Assembly: GCF_035083965.1 (NCBI RefSeq)
Contig: NC_089722.1
Span: 23,024,142 to 23,088,141 of the forward strand
DNA from: Branchiostoma lanceolatum
Lineage: Eukaryota > Chordata > Leptocardii > Amphioxiformes > Branchiostomatidae
Length of the DNA: 64,000 nucleotides
Direction of reading: 5' to 3'
The position numbers and the translations under genes are program-made. A model generated the notes under the pieces. The model saw only the letters and a list, made by a program, of their open reading frames with translations. It searched no databases and had not been told where the DNA came from. Positions within the stretch are counted from its first letter, which is position 1, and every line of letters starts with the position of its first letter. Shown here in pieces: positions 1 through 11,320 of the stretch.

Positions 1-723
1 TCCGCCCGTAGGTCTAAAGACAACCGATCCGGTTCGGAACCAGTTCCGATTATCAGAACTGGACCGTGTGTAAAGCGGCCCTTTTAAGAGTGGCTTTACA
101 CTGAGTCTACTTTACCCGAACTAGTCCACTTTAACTGGACTAGTTCGCCTCCCGTTCCCAGTGTAAAGAGGAGAATCCGGTTTCTCCAGGAACCGCACCA
201 GACCACATCCCAACCCTGGTCTAGTCCACATCAGCAGGGGGTCGATGCGGTTCCGATCTGTGTGTAAAGAGGAAACTGGCTCCGGGACCGCTTTCGGGCT
301 CATGATAATGATATGCTAATAAGCCTGTGCTAGCAATAGAAGCATATTTTCCTCATTCTGAAACGTTTGTGCAATTGTCATTGAAAGTTTTCGAATGTTT
401 CAAGTGCAATGGCCTGCCACCCGTGGCTGCTTCTTCTTTGGTGTTCTCCTATGACCCGATCAACATGGCCGACTTGCAGTACAGCCAGCGAGGCGAGGAC
501 GAACGCCGGCGGGTTCAAGCCTGGTCTTGTCTATCCCTGTACATGCGTCTCATCGTCCTTTTTTTGTTGGGCCTGTACTATTTCATATGCCAGAAAACGC
601 TTGTAGCAAACATAAGAAATATGAGAGGAGCGACTGTAATATCTCGCACCGCGGGTGGCGCAATGCCCTTCCGCCCGTAGGTCTAAAGACAACCGATCCG
701 GTTCGGAACCGGTTCGGATTATC
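1..723. repeat. Block bounded by 54-bp direct repeats
   Basis: Positions 1-54 recur at 670-723 with two mismatches, starting TCCGCCCGTAGGTCTAAAGA. The left copy begins at the window edge and may be longer. Between them the sequence is rich in GGAACC/GGTTCC words and has a small hairpin (arms 118-128 and 136-146, GAACTAGTCCA). This could be the end of a transposon with direct terminal repeats or a large-unit tandem repeat. No convincing coding frame is seen. Confidence 0.6.
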
Positions 724-2945
724 TGAAGTAGACTTCATGTACGGATTTAAACTGTGACCGCCTGCTACTTTTATTGAGGAGGTGGTTTGTTGTTTTGACC
801 TCCTTGGATTTTATGTGGCGGGGGGTTTCAGAGGTCAATTTGGTCCTTCCAGTTGTCGTCGTAAAATTGCAGAAGTGAAAACACACCTCTTATTATCTCA
901 TTCCTCCCCTCACAGGTAATGCAGTAATGCACTTTACTTATGTTCCAGTCCAATGATATGACTCGTTCAAGAAATATGTATTCCATCATCAGTAAGTTGA
1001 AGTACATGTAACATACTTTTGTTGTTGCGAAGTGCACCATTAACTGACCGTGAGTCAGATGGGCTCTTGAACCGCCGTCAGTAGCCAGGCCTCTGACCTT
1101 CTCATATCAATTACACCGGCTCGGGTAACAATTGCAATGAACCCACTTCTCAGACATGATTCACTCTTGTTATGTTTAGTACAGGGGAGAAGGTGAGCCA
1201 CTTTAGAAGATTTAGAAGGCGCTACGGTAGAATTTCGTCATCTTAGTATGCATGGTTTTCTATGCGATAGCAAGTGCAGAGAATCTCATCTTCACTCTTT
1301 CGGCAACTTCGCTATATTGTGGAGGCATATTTTATCAACCTTTTTCTAGTTATCACAGTCATTCATTTGTGAATTTTGGTGTTTTATACAAATAAACTAG
1401 ACAATGCACTCAGAGAGTGTAGCATAGTTTCACCTGTATGATTGACATGCTTGTGATAGGGCGAGTTTGGTTTTATTGAGTACATTCAGCGGTCAAACTT
1501 ACACAGACAGGACATGGTCCGACGACTGAGGTCAAGGTTTCCACAGTTGCTGTCAATCTTAATTACCCAGATTTCCAACCTGCGATTCCAAATCTCGCGA
1601 TTTTTATTCAAGCACTGTCAAACAAATACCCCCGAAAACATTACATCCTTCGTGGACATTTGAAGACAAATGGGACTTTTATTCTAGGTTTTACGGTATC
1701 ATTGGACAGAAAACAACGTCTGTCTGTCCTCCCCAGTCCGGTATGCGGCTGGTTAATTTGCCGTCACCAAATTACACCCCTCACTCCGCGGGATCAGACC
1801 CCTCCGAGGGGACTATTTTCCCGCCCAACACAACCACAACAGCTTCCGTCTTTGTCTAGCCTTTACTGGCAGAAACGAAAAATGTTTTCCACGTTCGCGT
1901 GGGGCTAACTATCCAGGCAACTGCACAATGGAACCTAGGAATATATTCGTCACAGGGCATTTCAGGGGGTGACGGATTTGGTTTTACCTTAAGGCGTTCG
2001 TGCGCTGATAATAAACATGTGAAAGTGCAATGACCTGTGATCATATCTTCTCAGGCATGTATTCAATACTTATAATAGGAGAAAGGAACCTTTTGAGAAA
2101 AAAATCTGATCTTTTGTTCGTTTAACTTGATTTAGAATCTTCTCAATGAATAATTGAAGAACGCGACAGTTGTTAAATGAGTGCGCCTTGTTGTAGCATT
2201 TGTTATGCTTATAGACGTTCTAACTAGCGCTATGTTGTTGGACAACTTCGTCACAAGTAAACAAACCACATATTTGTGCCCCTCCTACACCATTATTTCT
2301 CGCCTCGGAATACCCAAACAATGACCCAATATAACAACTAGAGTTCCACAAACACATTATCTTCGCCAAATAATCAAGGCTTATCACGGAGAGTGATTAA
2401 TATTTACGTGCTTATCACCTCCTGCAAATTTGATCATGCACCATACCATTTGGAAGTTATGATGGGGCGAATGAGTCCAGTCTAGATATGGTTAAAAATC
2501 ATTTGGTGGCACAGGACTAGTAGATGTGTAGAGTGTGCTGATATATGTTATAACTGGTCATGAAAAAATATGAGTATGTTGATATTATATGGGCCACAAA
2601 GGTTCGATATTGCAGTGTTGTAAGTTGAAAGTGATGATGAAACAGTACAGTCAATATATATGAATAGAATAAATCTGGCTGGTTGTTGACGTGTTTCCAG
2701 GTGTTTTTAGGTGTTTTTGTCAGGCTTTCTATTTTGTCCCTATTTCGTTATGTCGCCAACCGTTTGGAACAAAAAGGCCTAAAATGAACGCGTTAAACCA
2801 GCAGAAACCACACCTCTGCTTGCATGGCTTGGAGAATAGTTTATTTATTTGACCTACATGTACGTTTATGCAAGGCCATCTGTTTTCATGACCTGACACT
2901 GTCCGATGTCCCATTGAAATGCAGTAGGCTAACAAACTTTCCTTA
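724..2945. other. Non-coding stretch, nothing recognised
   Basis: Only short open frames without recognisable protein character are present. One copy of the recurring motif ACCTCCTTGG lies at 798-807. The sequence is AT-rich and intron-like, and it may belong to a gene whose exons lie outside the window. Confidence 0.5.
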
Positions 2946-2982
2946 CTAATTATGCAAATTAGCTCCTGATTTGCATAATTAG
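2946..2982. repeat. Perfect 14-bp inverted repeat containing an octamer motif
   Basis: The arms CTAATTATGCAAAT (2946-2959) and ATTTGCATAATTAG (2969-2982) are exact reverse complements with a 9-bp spacer. Each contains ATGCAAAT/ATTTGCAT, the octamer bound by POU proteins. It lies next to the 152-bp tandem array, so it may be part of that repeat rather than a regulatory site. Confidence 0.6.
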
Positions 2983-3044
2983 TTATTGATAATGTAAAGC
3001 ACAATCTGAGCTCTCTACATACCAAACATCAAGACGATCTGTCG

Positions 3045-3680
3045 ACCCCTTCTCAAGTTATTCATGTCCGAATGTCAAAACAAAAACACCCACTGCAGTT
3101 CTTAACAAGCCGCTAGGGGGCCCAAATTTACAGAACTTACTTTCTGTGGCATGAACTATCTACCACACAAAAATCATGACCATAGCACTTTCAGAAAATA
3201 TGCCCCTAAATTTGGAAGCTCCGCTGCAGTACCTTAGGTACCCGCTAGAAGGCCCATTATCGAACTTGACCTTCCTTTCTGTAAACCCTACCCATCGACT
3301 AAATATCATACGGATCCATCAACAGCTTCTTGAGTTATGCTGGCGACATACAAATACACATTCACACAAAGCCCGCTGCAGTACCAACGGAAAATACCAG
3401 GGGAACCATTGTTGAACTTGACCCCCGTTTTCACAACATCTACACACCTGCAAAAAATCATGAAGATCCATCAACGTTTCCGTCACTTTTTTTGCCTACA
3501 TACAAACACAAAAAAATGTAAAGTCTGCTGCAGTACTGTTGAAAAACGCAAGGTGAACCATTTTCGAACTTGACTTTCCTTTGCACAACCACTACACACC
3601 TACCAAAAATCATAAAGATTCATTGAAGCTTTCTTGAGTTATGCTCCTGACATACATTCAGACCCACCCAACAGATTTTT
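3045..3680. repeat. Diverged tandem array with a 152-bp unit
   Basis: The word CTGCAGT marks each unit at 3093, 3224, 3376 and 3528, giving spacings of 131, 152 and 152. Units share segments like 'cgaacttgac', 'aaaaatcatgaagatccatc' and 'cttgagttatgct'. About four degraded units are visible. Open frames inside it are by-products of the repeat. Confidence 0.8.
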
Positions 3681-3989
3681 CAACCGAAAACATAATCCTC
3701 TCCGAGTACAAGTACTCGTCGAAGATAATTACGTTTTAACAAGGAACCTCCTTGGTTTTAAGCACTCCGAAACTAAATCAAAACAGTCGTTTGAAGGACC
3801 AGCGTTGGTGTCGCCCTTTCCATGCATTCTGTTATTTGCTTTCTTCTCTTCCCCTGTATTATTATGTCAACAAACGGATGCATTGTCGTGTATACTTTCT
3901 AGACACGTGTGGCAGAATGGATGTGCACGCAAACCCAGCACCTCAAACCCAGCTAGGATCTGACGAGAACTAAACTGTCAGGTTGTTGA

Positions 3990-4170
3990 TAGCCTCCCCT
4001 GCAGCCTTCTAGGAGTGCCGAAGTTTATTTTTTAGGAGCGCTGAGTCGTGATTTTCAAAATATATACAAGATATTTTCTCAACTCTGTGCCTCTAGAAAC
4101 ATTACAACGACCCCCCCCCCCCCCCCCCAAATGAACGCCAGTGATCCTAGAAGGCCTGCAAAGGAGGCTA
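3990..4170. mobile_element. MITE, TAGCCTCC family, 181 bp
   Basis: The ends are inverted repeats. The left end reads TAGCCTCCCCTGCAGCCTTC and the right end, reverse-complemented, reads TAGCCTCCTTTGCAGGCCTTC. The flanking 9-mers (GGTTGTTGA at 3981-3989, TGTGGTTGG at 4171-4179) match at six of nine positions, which fits a worn 9-bp target duplication. A run of 18 C lies inside at 4111-4128. The element has no coding capacity. Its ends match those of the copies at 6175, 10416 and 13767. Confidence 0.7.
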
Positions 4171-4709
4171 TGTGGTTGGCCTCATGCCATGACAGAAGTG
4201 AATACTTCCCCGTTTCCCGGCGACTCACAACCTTCCCATTCACTAACCAGTTCGTTTCCCCTCGCCCTGACCAGGGACATCACGGTGATGATGCGTGTTT
4301 GGTGTGGGTGATTTCTGTATATCTAGTCTTTTCCCTGCCCCATACCACACTGGGCTATGTTAACACAGCTGATGACAAAGATAAATACAACATACCGACA
4401 GCTAGAACATACAATCAATCTGTGTTTGTGGCTGAGGGGGGGGGGAATGATTAATGAAGGTTTAGACAAATTGCTGGGAGGCTGCCTAAATGGTACCTCG
4501 TTGGTGCATATGAATGCACACTGTAGTGAAAGTGAGATTGTACATCGCTAATTTGTTAAGAAAGAAGCTTCTTGAAACAAATTAATCAAGTCTGACTTAA
4601 TGAACTGTTTATGTGACCTTTCTATCGTTTAGAAGACAGCCGATTGCATAACTTCTACAGGCGGTTGCCTTCTCTACAGTATGTTGTATGAAGGTATGAT
4701 AAGTCTTAC
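4171..4709. other. Probable intron downstream of the Rho exon
   Basis: No coding exon of a Rho GTPase (the switch II segment, for example) can be found here or further left on the minus strand. The stretch is presumed to be the first intron of the gene whose exon lies at 4710-4856. Confidence 0.45.
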
Positions 4710-4856
4710 CTTTGGGAATTCCTTTCTGCAGTAAACCATCAACATACAAGTCTTTCCGCACCCTCCGTCGCCCACCACGACCAGTTTACAGCGTACGAAA
4801 GGTTTCTCCTTGCCCCTCGGGGAGGGTGTGATGGTGGGCCCGTTGTTATCGTACAT
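4710..4856 (-). CDS. Rho-family small GTPase, first coding exon (RhoD/RhoF-like), partial
   Basis: This is the N-terminal exon of a Rho-type GTP-binding switch protein, a class that controls actin and membrane dynamics at the plasma membrane. The exon begins at ATG 4856 and encodes 49 residues. A short polar leader is followed by beta-1 and the phosphate-binding loop GDGGCGKT, then a helix ending in KEFPK. The GDGGCGKT spelling and the phase-0 splice donor (AAG|GTAAGA, exon end 4710) directly after FPK resemble RhoF/RhoD, where the intron follows the same FPE position. The frame stays open upstream of 4856 but without another ATG. The remaining exons (effector loop, switch II, CAAX tail) are not in the window and must lie left of position 1 or beyond a large intron. 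The subfamily is inferred; the Rho-family call itself is firm. Confidence 0.75.
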
Positions 4857-6165
4857 CGTCCCGATGATTTTCCCGAGGCTCGCCACGGTGGAGCCCGGAA
4901 CAAAGCCCCAGAAATCCCAAACACGTAGTGCGGGGGGAACGCGTGGTTCGTTCCGTCACTGCAGATTCACTCGACTGCCATCGCCGGTGTTGGGTTCAAA
5001 TCCCACGGACGTCAAACTTCCTACCTGTGCACACCTCTGCACACCAGGTGAGAACTCCCCAGGTGTGAAATTCTGACGTCTCACCTGCGTGTGGGCCCCC
5101 GACAGGTCGCGACCACTCGTAGGTCCGGTGTTTTGACCACAAGTACAAAGCAGGGTCGGACCTCTGTGGCCGAGTCGTTGCGTCAGTGTGCAACACAATT
5201 CGGCGAGGGCGCGGACCGGAGACCACCACACAATGGCTTTCGTGTTCCGATTTTCCCGAAACTACACGAAGAAGCACTGCGATTTCTGACAGGCGACGCT
5301 TGGAGGCACAGTATCCTTGGTGACCACGGAATAACTTGTGTGAAGCAGTGTCAGCAGGGAGTTATATCCACAGCCACAAGTCTTGGTGTGAAGTGAGTCA
5401 GTGTGAGTGACTGTCCTTCACACTTCACCGTCTACGAAACGCCTTGAAGGCACCACAACCCGGCCACTGACTCAGCTCAGTAAAGTAAGACGACTTGGGC
5501 GGATCACCTGAGTCGCGAGGTGAGCTGACCCGAAAAATTTCCAGCGCCCGGAGAATTCCACCGGCCACAGAGGCTTCTCCAGCCCGTCTGTTGTCACAAG
5601 CTGTCGGAATGCCTACACGTGTGGGAGGGAAGGGGCGGGGCCTCCTGCGAGGAGGAGTGGGAAACTACTCATCCTTTCTCTATTGTCACCTACACGATAA
5701 TTGACATGGTAGAATCACGTGGTACGCTGACGTCATGACGTGCCCTCGGTAGGACGTCCCTTGCCTCGGGCTTCATTTTTGCACGGATGGTCGCCTTTAA
5801 GACCGAATCGACGGTAAAATAACAGTTTGCCTCGCTACTTGAACGCGTGGCCTTCACCAAGTGATTAAAAGTGCAACTCAGAACAGCGCCACCTAGTGTT
5901 CCATGACATGCAGTGCCACATATTCTTTTCCGAGCATCTTTAGAGAATGATTTACCCGTTGCGTCTAGATCCTAGGCGTAAAGGTGGGCTCTAGAAATCT
6001 CCTCCATAACACATGTTTATTGGCTGAAACCATGAAAATGATAGACTATTTCTGCATAAACGACAGAAAATTGACGTGAAATTGGGCTTGGTGGCAGAGT
6101 GGGCGGTGTGAAATTGAAAAGATGATGTAAGCCTGATATTTGTAGCCAACGTCCGGTGGGAAGAT
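4857..6165. other. Upstream region of the Rho exon, GC-richer, repeats suspected
   Basis: No coding exon is recognised. At 4991-5009 the word GGGTTCAAATCCC resembles a tRNA B-box, but no matching A-box or cloverleaf is visible. Words such as CAGGTGAGAAC and TCTCACCTG recur in inverted form near 5045-5095. The region from 4860 to about 5760 is richer in CG dinucleotides than its surroundings and could hold the promoter of the Rho gene; this is inference. Confidence 0.35.
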
Positions 6166-6363
6166 CCCACACCCTAGCCTCCTGTGCAGGCCTCCTATAA
6201 CGCGCGACATATATATTGGGGGAGGGGGGAGCTCTTATGCGGCAAGGGAGTTGTGCAGCCGAGGGAGTTGTATAGCCGAGGGGTCCGCGCGTTATCTATC
6301 TAGTAGATAACAATATATATGTCGCGCGTTATAGGAGGCCTGCACAGGAGGCTACCCACACCC
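6166..6363. mobile_element. MITE, TAGCCTCC family, 180 bp with perfect 44-bp TIRs and 9-bp TSD
   Basis: The element runs from 6175 to 6354. Its first 44 bases, starting TAGCCTCCTGTGCAGGCCTC, are an exact reverse complement of its last 44. It is flanked by identical 9-bp direct repeats CCCACACCC (6166-6174 and 6355-6363). The interior has no open frame. A 9-bp duplication points to the Mutator superfamily. The perfect arms suggest a recent insertion or ongoing conversion between arms. Confidence 0.93.
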
Positions 6364-7194
6364 AGCGTTCCCCAGCAACTACTGATCATTCCAGATTCGC
6401 GCAGGATATACAAATACTACTCGGTCACTCTTTAAAACCCATCCCTGTTCTCAGAACTTGTCGTGTCCGATAGGGAGACGCCAAGTATTTCAGTGAGTCA
6501 TTTTAATGTACACGTCAGCATCGCTAGCTAGTGTGGATATAAAGTGTAGATATAATCCAGATAAAGATTGGATACAGTCCAACAAAATGCTGACGAATGT
6601 GAAACTCATTTTCCCAATGAGACACGAAACAAGAAGTCTGATTCTAATTTTACAGTCTGTGACTCTGTGGTTCGCTATAGCTTTGTATAGCTGCTCTACA
6701 TACGACCAAGGAGGTTCAATCCATACACATCTCACAGTCAGTATACCATCTTGAAGAAAGACCTGTGCCTTTTGCATAAAGATTTTCTATCACCTTCAAT
6801 TACACTGGTTAAACGTCTCCATTGCCACAACCGACATGTTTACGGTAGAAACTTCGTGAATTGTCACACCGTTAATCACTTTCAGACGAGCGTTTGAATT
6901 GATTTGAGGCACTGGCTACCGTGAAATAACGAGAGAAAACTTGAGCCTTTTCCATCTGGGCAGAAGGCTCCCCGCTATCTTCCACTTTGAACGGTAATTA
7001 CTCAAAATTAATCGCCTCATTAAAAGAGATTATGTCATTGATGGGTAAATTGGGGTGAGAATAGTTAAAGAATGACAATATGGAGAAGCAAGAAGGTTCT
7101 CAGACCGCCAGCGATGCGATCCACTCACTAAACTCATTATTGTTTCCGCATGAGGCTTAAGTATCCCACAGAAAGGTATAGTATCTTTCATTAA
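6364..7194. other. Non-coding stretch
   Basis: No coding or RNA feature is recognised. One copy of CCAAGGAGGTT occurs at 6707-6717. Confidence 0.5.
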
Positions 7195-7317
7195 TCTTCA
7201 AGCAGATCTAGCGGTTGCAAAGACCGTATCCAACTGGCAAAAGCAGTTTTTATTGCAACAGAAACTCCTTTTGCCAGTTGGATACGGTCTTTGTAACCGT
7301 TAGTAGATCTACTTGGA
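7195..7317. mobile_element. Short fold-back element
   Basis: Two arms of about 50 bp, 7197-7250 and 7267-7315, are imperfect reverse complements sharing the core AAGACCGTATCCAACTGGCA. The loop is only about 15 bases. The outer ends (CTTCAAGCAGATCTA and the complement of TAGATCTACTTGGAG) also pair. No clear target duplication was found, so its superfamily is unknown. Confidence 0.75.
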
Positions 7318-8704
7318 GATTTTCTTTCATCTCTTGTGTGGCTAGCAACCGCCCATAAAATAACTTGACGCATAGACAAGCTTTGGTTGTTTGCGCAATA
7401 GTCTGAATAAATTGTCACGGCTATTCTTTCATGTCCCCCCCCTCTTTTGCTCTATCAAATTACCAAAGGGCTATTCCATTTCCAATGTACCGAAACAACT
7501 CAATTTTTGTACAATTTCACAGAAAATGTTAGCAAGAGTCCAACAAATGGACAAAAATCCAGCTTATATGTTGCCAATACATGGGTGGTACTGGGCCTAT
7601 CTGTGCCCCACCTAGGTTCTAAAGTAACTCAGCTGAGAAGATGGTCCGGATCATCCCGACCACAGGTAGCAGGGTGTGTCATGCAGCGTTCCATAAACAA
7701 CGCATTAGCAACGTTTGTCTATTTGTTTGTCTCTATGTGTGCTAACATAGACCTTTGAACGGTACGCATCGCCCACGGGACTTCCTAGTGACAGGATAAA
7801 GAGACCAACGCACGTTCTGTTGTCCTCTTGTTTATCACAAAACAAATACTGTCGTATTGCCCACGGCGTTATAATTAAGACCAAGTGTAACGTCTTCTGA
7901 GAATTGCTGTGACAGCGGAAAGCCATCGTGTTTTCAAACACACAAGAGATTGGACAAGGAGAAAATGATTAACATGTATAATTCTTTCAATCTTTATTCA
8001 ACAGAATAAAATAACATAAACAAAGACAACAATATAACATGATAACGTAAGAGTACACACACACACTGAATTTTCGTACACTTGCTATGAAATGCATTTT
8101 CAAGTTACCCCCATTTTCTGTGGTGACTTCTTAGATTATTTAGCAAGTAGGCAGAAATTTACCTACGCAACTTAAAATCTTAATCCATTAAATTTTCATC
8201 ACCATTACTCGGTACCCAGGGTACTCACTAGTCCATCAAGGGCAAACTGAACGACCTCTATTTGACTTTCTGGAATCCATTTCTCCGTCTTCACTTTGAA
8301 GATCCGCCGTGTAATGTGTCTGGGCCTGTGTTAGGGCGGAGTGTTTTGGTTTCCTGAGTCGACAGGACAAGAAAACACACACAAACACGGGCACGCTCGG
8401 AAACAATTAGACCGGTCAGCCGGCTGGGAAATACAAGTTCAAAGGAAGGGGTGATACTTCTGCCACTGATTTCCAGATACTGTAATGTTCTTTTGAATGA
8501 GAACATCTGTAGTTACTTGTGTGGAAGAGGAAAATGTGGCATTGTATGAGCTTTGGAAAATACGGATGTACGTTGTATATCAACTTCAGCCTTGCCAAAT
8601 AACTACCCCACATATTGCATATTTTAGCCTGTGTACCATTAAAACATGTATACGGTTGTCTGCACATCGCAAGTTACTGTGTATAAGAGATGAAGCAGTA
8701 AATT
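7318..8704. other. Non-coding stretch
   Basis: There is no recognisable exon. Near 7990-8012 TTTATT and AATAAA occur close together, so a polyadenylation site on either strand is possible, but no neighbouring coding sequence supports one. Confidence 0.4.
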
Positions 8705-9021
8705 GTTTTGCCAGTTGATGTAAAAAGACTTGCCAAAGATAAGATCCCGAAAATTTTCACGAAATAACCACTAAGGGTTTCCCAGTATTCAGAATCCCAA
8801 ACCACAAACTCATGAATTAGCTGCCACATCAGCAGTCACTGGTGAGCAGACATGTCAGCTGGCCATCGTTTTGCCAGTTGATGTATAAAAGACTTGCCCA
8901 AGATAAAATCCCAGAGTTTTCGGGTTCCTGGTATTCAGAATCCAAAACCACAAACTCATGAAGCTGCCAAACCAGCAGTTACTGCATATACTGGTGAGCA
9001 GACACGTCAGCTGGCCACCGG
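8705..9021. repeat. Tandem duplication, 163-bp period, two copies
   Basis: Copy 1 starts at 8705 and copy 2 at 8868, both with GTTTTGCCAGTTGATG. They share 'agacttgcc', 'gtattcagaatcc', 'ccacaaactcatgaa' and 'ggtgagcagacatgtcagct'. Differences include small indels. An 84-residue open frame across copy 2 starts with TTG and has no family signature, so it is not treated as a gene. Confidence 0.8.
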
Positions 9022-9324
9022 CCAAAGAGCCTTTTGTCTGAGTCATGGACAAACTTTGCTCAAACTTGGCCACAGGTCTGGCACCAATACACCACGGAAA
9101 ACCACCGGTCTGACAAACGGTGGTGGTCAGGGACATATCTTGATGTGATATTGACGTTAAAGTCTGGGGATTACTCAATCGTTGTCAAATTAACATCCTA
9201 CCACATGTACTATAGCCTGTTCTGTGAGGTGACCATATACTTGATAGTTTACACTCTCTATATGCTGACTTATGCATAGTTCCAGATGCAAACAAATATA
9301 GCCTGTGTTACATCATCTCTCACT

Positions 9325-9412
9325 GCCAGGGGCTGGTTGGGACTCCTCCCTCTGGGAGCCTTACCGGTGGAAGGACTACTAGAAGCGTGATTTAGTCAGG
9401 CCTAGGCAAATA
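9325..9412. repeat. Dispersed repeat R2, copy 1
   Basis: The segment with GGAAGGACTACTAGAAGCGTGATTTAG is a diverged copy of the sequence at 20715-20800 inside a myosin intron. The two share an ordered series of words: GGACTCCTCC/GGGCTCCTCC, GGAAGGACT and GAAGCG. It is a fragment of an interspersed element of unknown class. Confidence 0.65.
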
Positions 9413-9510
9413 TAGATACAAAAATATATCTTGTAATGTTGAATCTATTTTTGAGATGGCAAGGAAAAATTGTTGCACAACTTGTGACCGTCTGATATAT
9501 GAGGGCTAAA

Positions 9511-10113
9511 ACGACTTGCATAAAACTGTCTATGTTTCAATTCGCTTGCTCATCAGATGAAAGCAATACTATAGTTGATAGAGTAGAGAAAACAGGTCAG
9601 GCGTTTCTAGATACTCTACATGCCTACAAGGCTTGTCTGTCTGTTTTAGATCGACTTGCGGAAGTAACGTATTTGGTTGAAGGCCAAGTCCTCTGGGACA
9701 GGCAATTGGATGTATCTAACCTGTTTCTACAACATAGTAACACCGACTTCATTCTTCAAAACTTGTATTGTTATTACGGATGGTCTCATCTTTGGGAATA
9801 CGCAAGGGATGAAATTACAGCAACATCTTTGTAAAGAAAGAAAGACTAACAGGAAATGCCAGGCTGTAACAACCCCATTGGTAAAGCCCAGATCTCACCC
9901 TCACTAACGCTAGGCCTTGAGAAGTTCCAGTTGACCGTTAGGTCTGAAAGCTAGCTCTTAAAGGTGAACTCACAAAGGGAGGGCTCACACGGCGGCATCT
10001 CTGAAGGGCACGACAAAATATAACGTTCATAACAGCAAAAGCTTCTACAAAGTTTGACATTTTGATGACCGCAATTTGCGTCATATTACAAGTTGGCATT
10101 TTATGCAAGTCGT
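9511..10113. mobile_element. Candidate inverted-repeat element, 603 bp
   Basis: The 15-mer ACGACTTGCATAAAA (9511-9525) is exactly reverse-complemented at 10099-10113. The outer flanks carry a similar word, TATATGAGGGCTAAAA at 9497 and TATATGAGAGATAAAA near 10119. A 111-residue ATG frame (9499-9834) spans much of the left half and has no recognised domain. Whether this is a transposon or chance inverted words is not settled. Confidence 0.45.
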
Positions 10114-10415
10114 TACTATATGAGAGATAAAAGCGGCTGACTATTATGCGATGAGCGTATATTATAGCCAGCTACAATTGCTGCCCTTTAAACTGACGTC
10201 ATAACGACTAACAACATTAATCTATTGTCATTTTCACGTTCATTTTCCTCAGGTCTACTCTGGTATCAAACTATTTGAGATACGAATTTACTCGCCAACA
10301 ACCGAACGCGTTTCTTAACTAGCTAAACCCTATTGCCCTTTCCTTCAGAGTCTCTTCAAGTACAAGAAATAAGTTCTTCTAAAATTGTATTTTAAGAGTG
10401 TTGACTGGATCATTA

Positions 10416-10544
10416 TACCCTCCGTAGCAGACTCCTTCCGGCTGTTTTCTTTTTCAAGTTACCGTTTTCTTCTTTAAAAAAATGTAATAAGAAAAAGGTA
10501 ACTTGATAAAGAAAATAGCCGAAAGGAGTCTGCAACGGAGGCTA
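10416..10544. mobile_element. MITE, TAGCCTCC family, about 129 bp
   Basis: The arms of about 55 bp match at roughly nine of ten positions. The left end reads TACCCTCCGTAGCAGACTCC and the right end, reverse-complemented, reads TAGCCTCCGTTGCAGACTCC. The flanking 9-mers GGATCATTA and GAATCTTTT agree at six positions, so any target duplication is worn. This looks like an older relative of the copy at 6175. Confidence 0.75.
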
Positions 10545-11281
10545 GAATCTTTTTGGAATTTTCTTGGTCGATTATGTTTTAATTGATATCATTAGCACAA
10601 AGTACTGTTTTACGTATCATCTGCATAGTAAGCTGTGAAATGAGCTTGTAACAGTTTTAAAGCAACAAATTGGCTGATTCACTCACTACATTTTTAGGTC
10701 AACTTTTGTTATGGAAACAACATCAAATACAGTCTAGCTCCAAGCACCACTAATTAGATTGATCATACATCCTTCTACTTTACTCTGCAAAATCTATGTA
10801 AAACAATTTGATGGATAAGCATATCATTTACTGGTTTGCTCTATTCTTTATCAATTGCTATAACAAATGTAGAATTGTCAATGATTTGTATGAGATTTTA
10901 GCTAGGGCATGTTGACTTAGGGTGTGTGTGCTTTGTATGAGTAGTATAAAAACATTCACATTTGCTCTAAAACGCACTGATTTTTAGCTTATGTGAAAAC
11001 AAATATACGAATATGCTACTGTTATGTAAGCACTCCATTTTCTATTGCCTTAGGTTTTGACCAATTTTTAGCACAACAATAATCACAATAAATATAGATA
11101 TAGCATTTTAGAAATATACATCTAACTAATCAAAGCATATTAATGCATCTAGCATTCCTCTTTATTATGATAATTGCACTCTAGCATACGATACATCAGC
11201 TTACAAATATCTAATAATGCAACAAGATTTATATGTGTAAATGTAATACAAAAGGGTAAGAAGCAGGGTGGATTATATGTC

Positions 11282-11320
<39 letters not shown>

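Noticed and set aside
3045-3680. CRISPR-like array
   Set aside because: Units are 152 bp, diverged throughout and without constant repeats and variable spacers. The window is animal DNA.
4960-5030. tRNA or SINE head around GGGTTCAAATCCC
   Set aside because: Only a B-box-like word is present. No A-box, anticodon arm or acceptor pairing could be drawn.
8894-9148. 84-residue open frame with a polar, protein-like composition
   Set aside because: It starts at TTG, lies across a tandem duplication, and shows no family motif or splice context.
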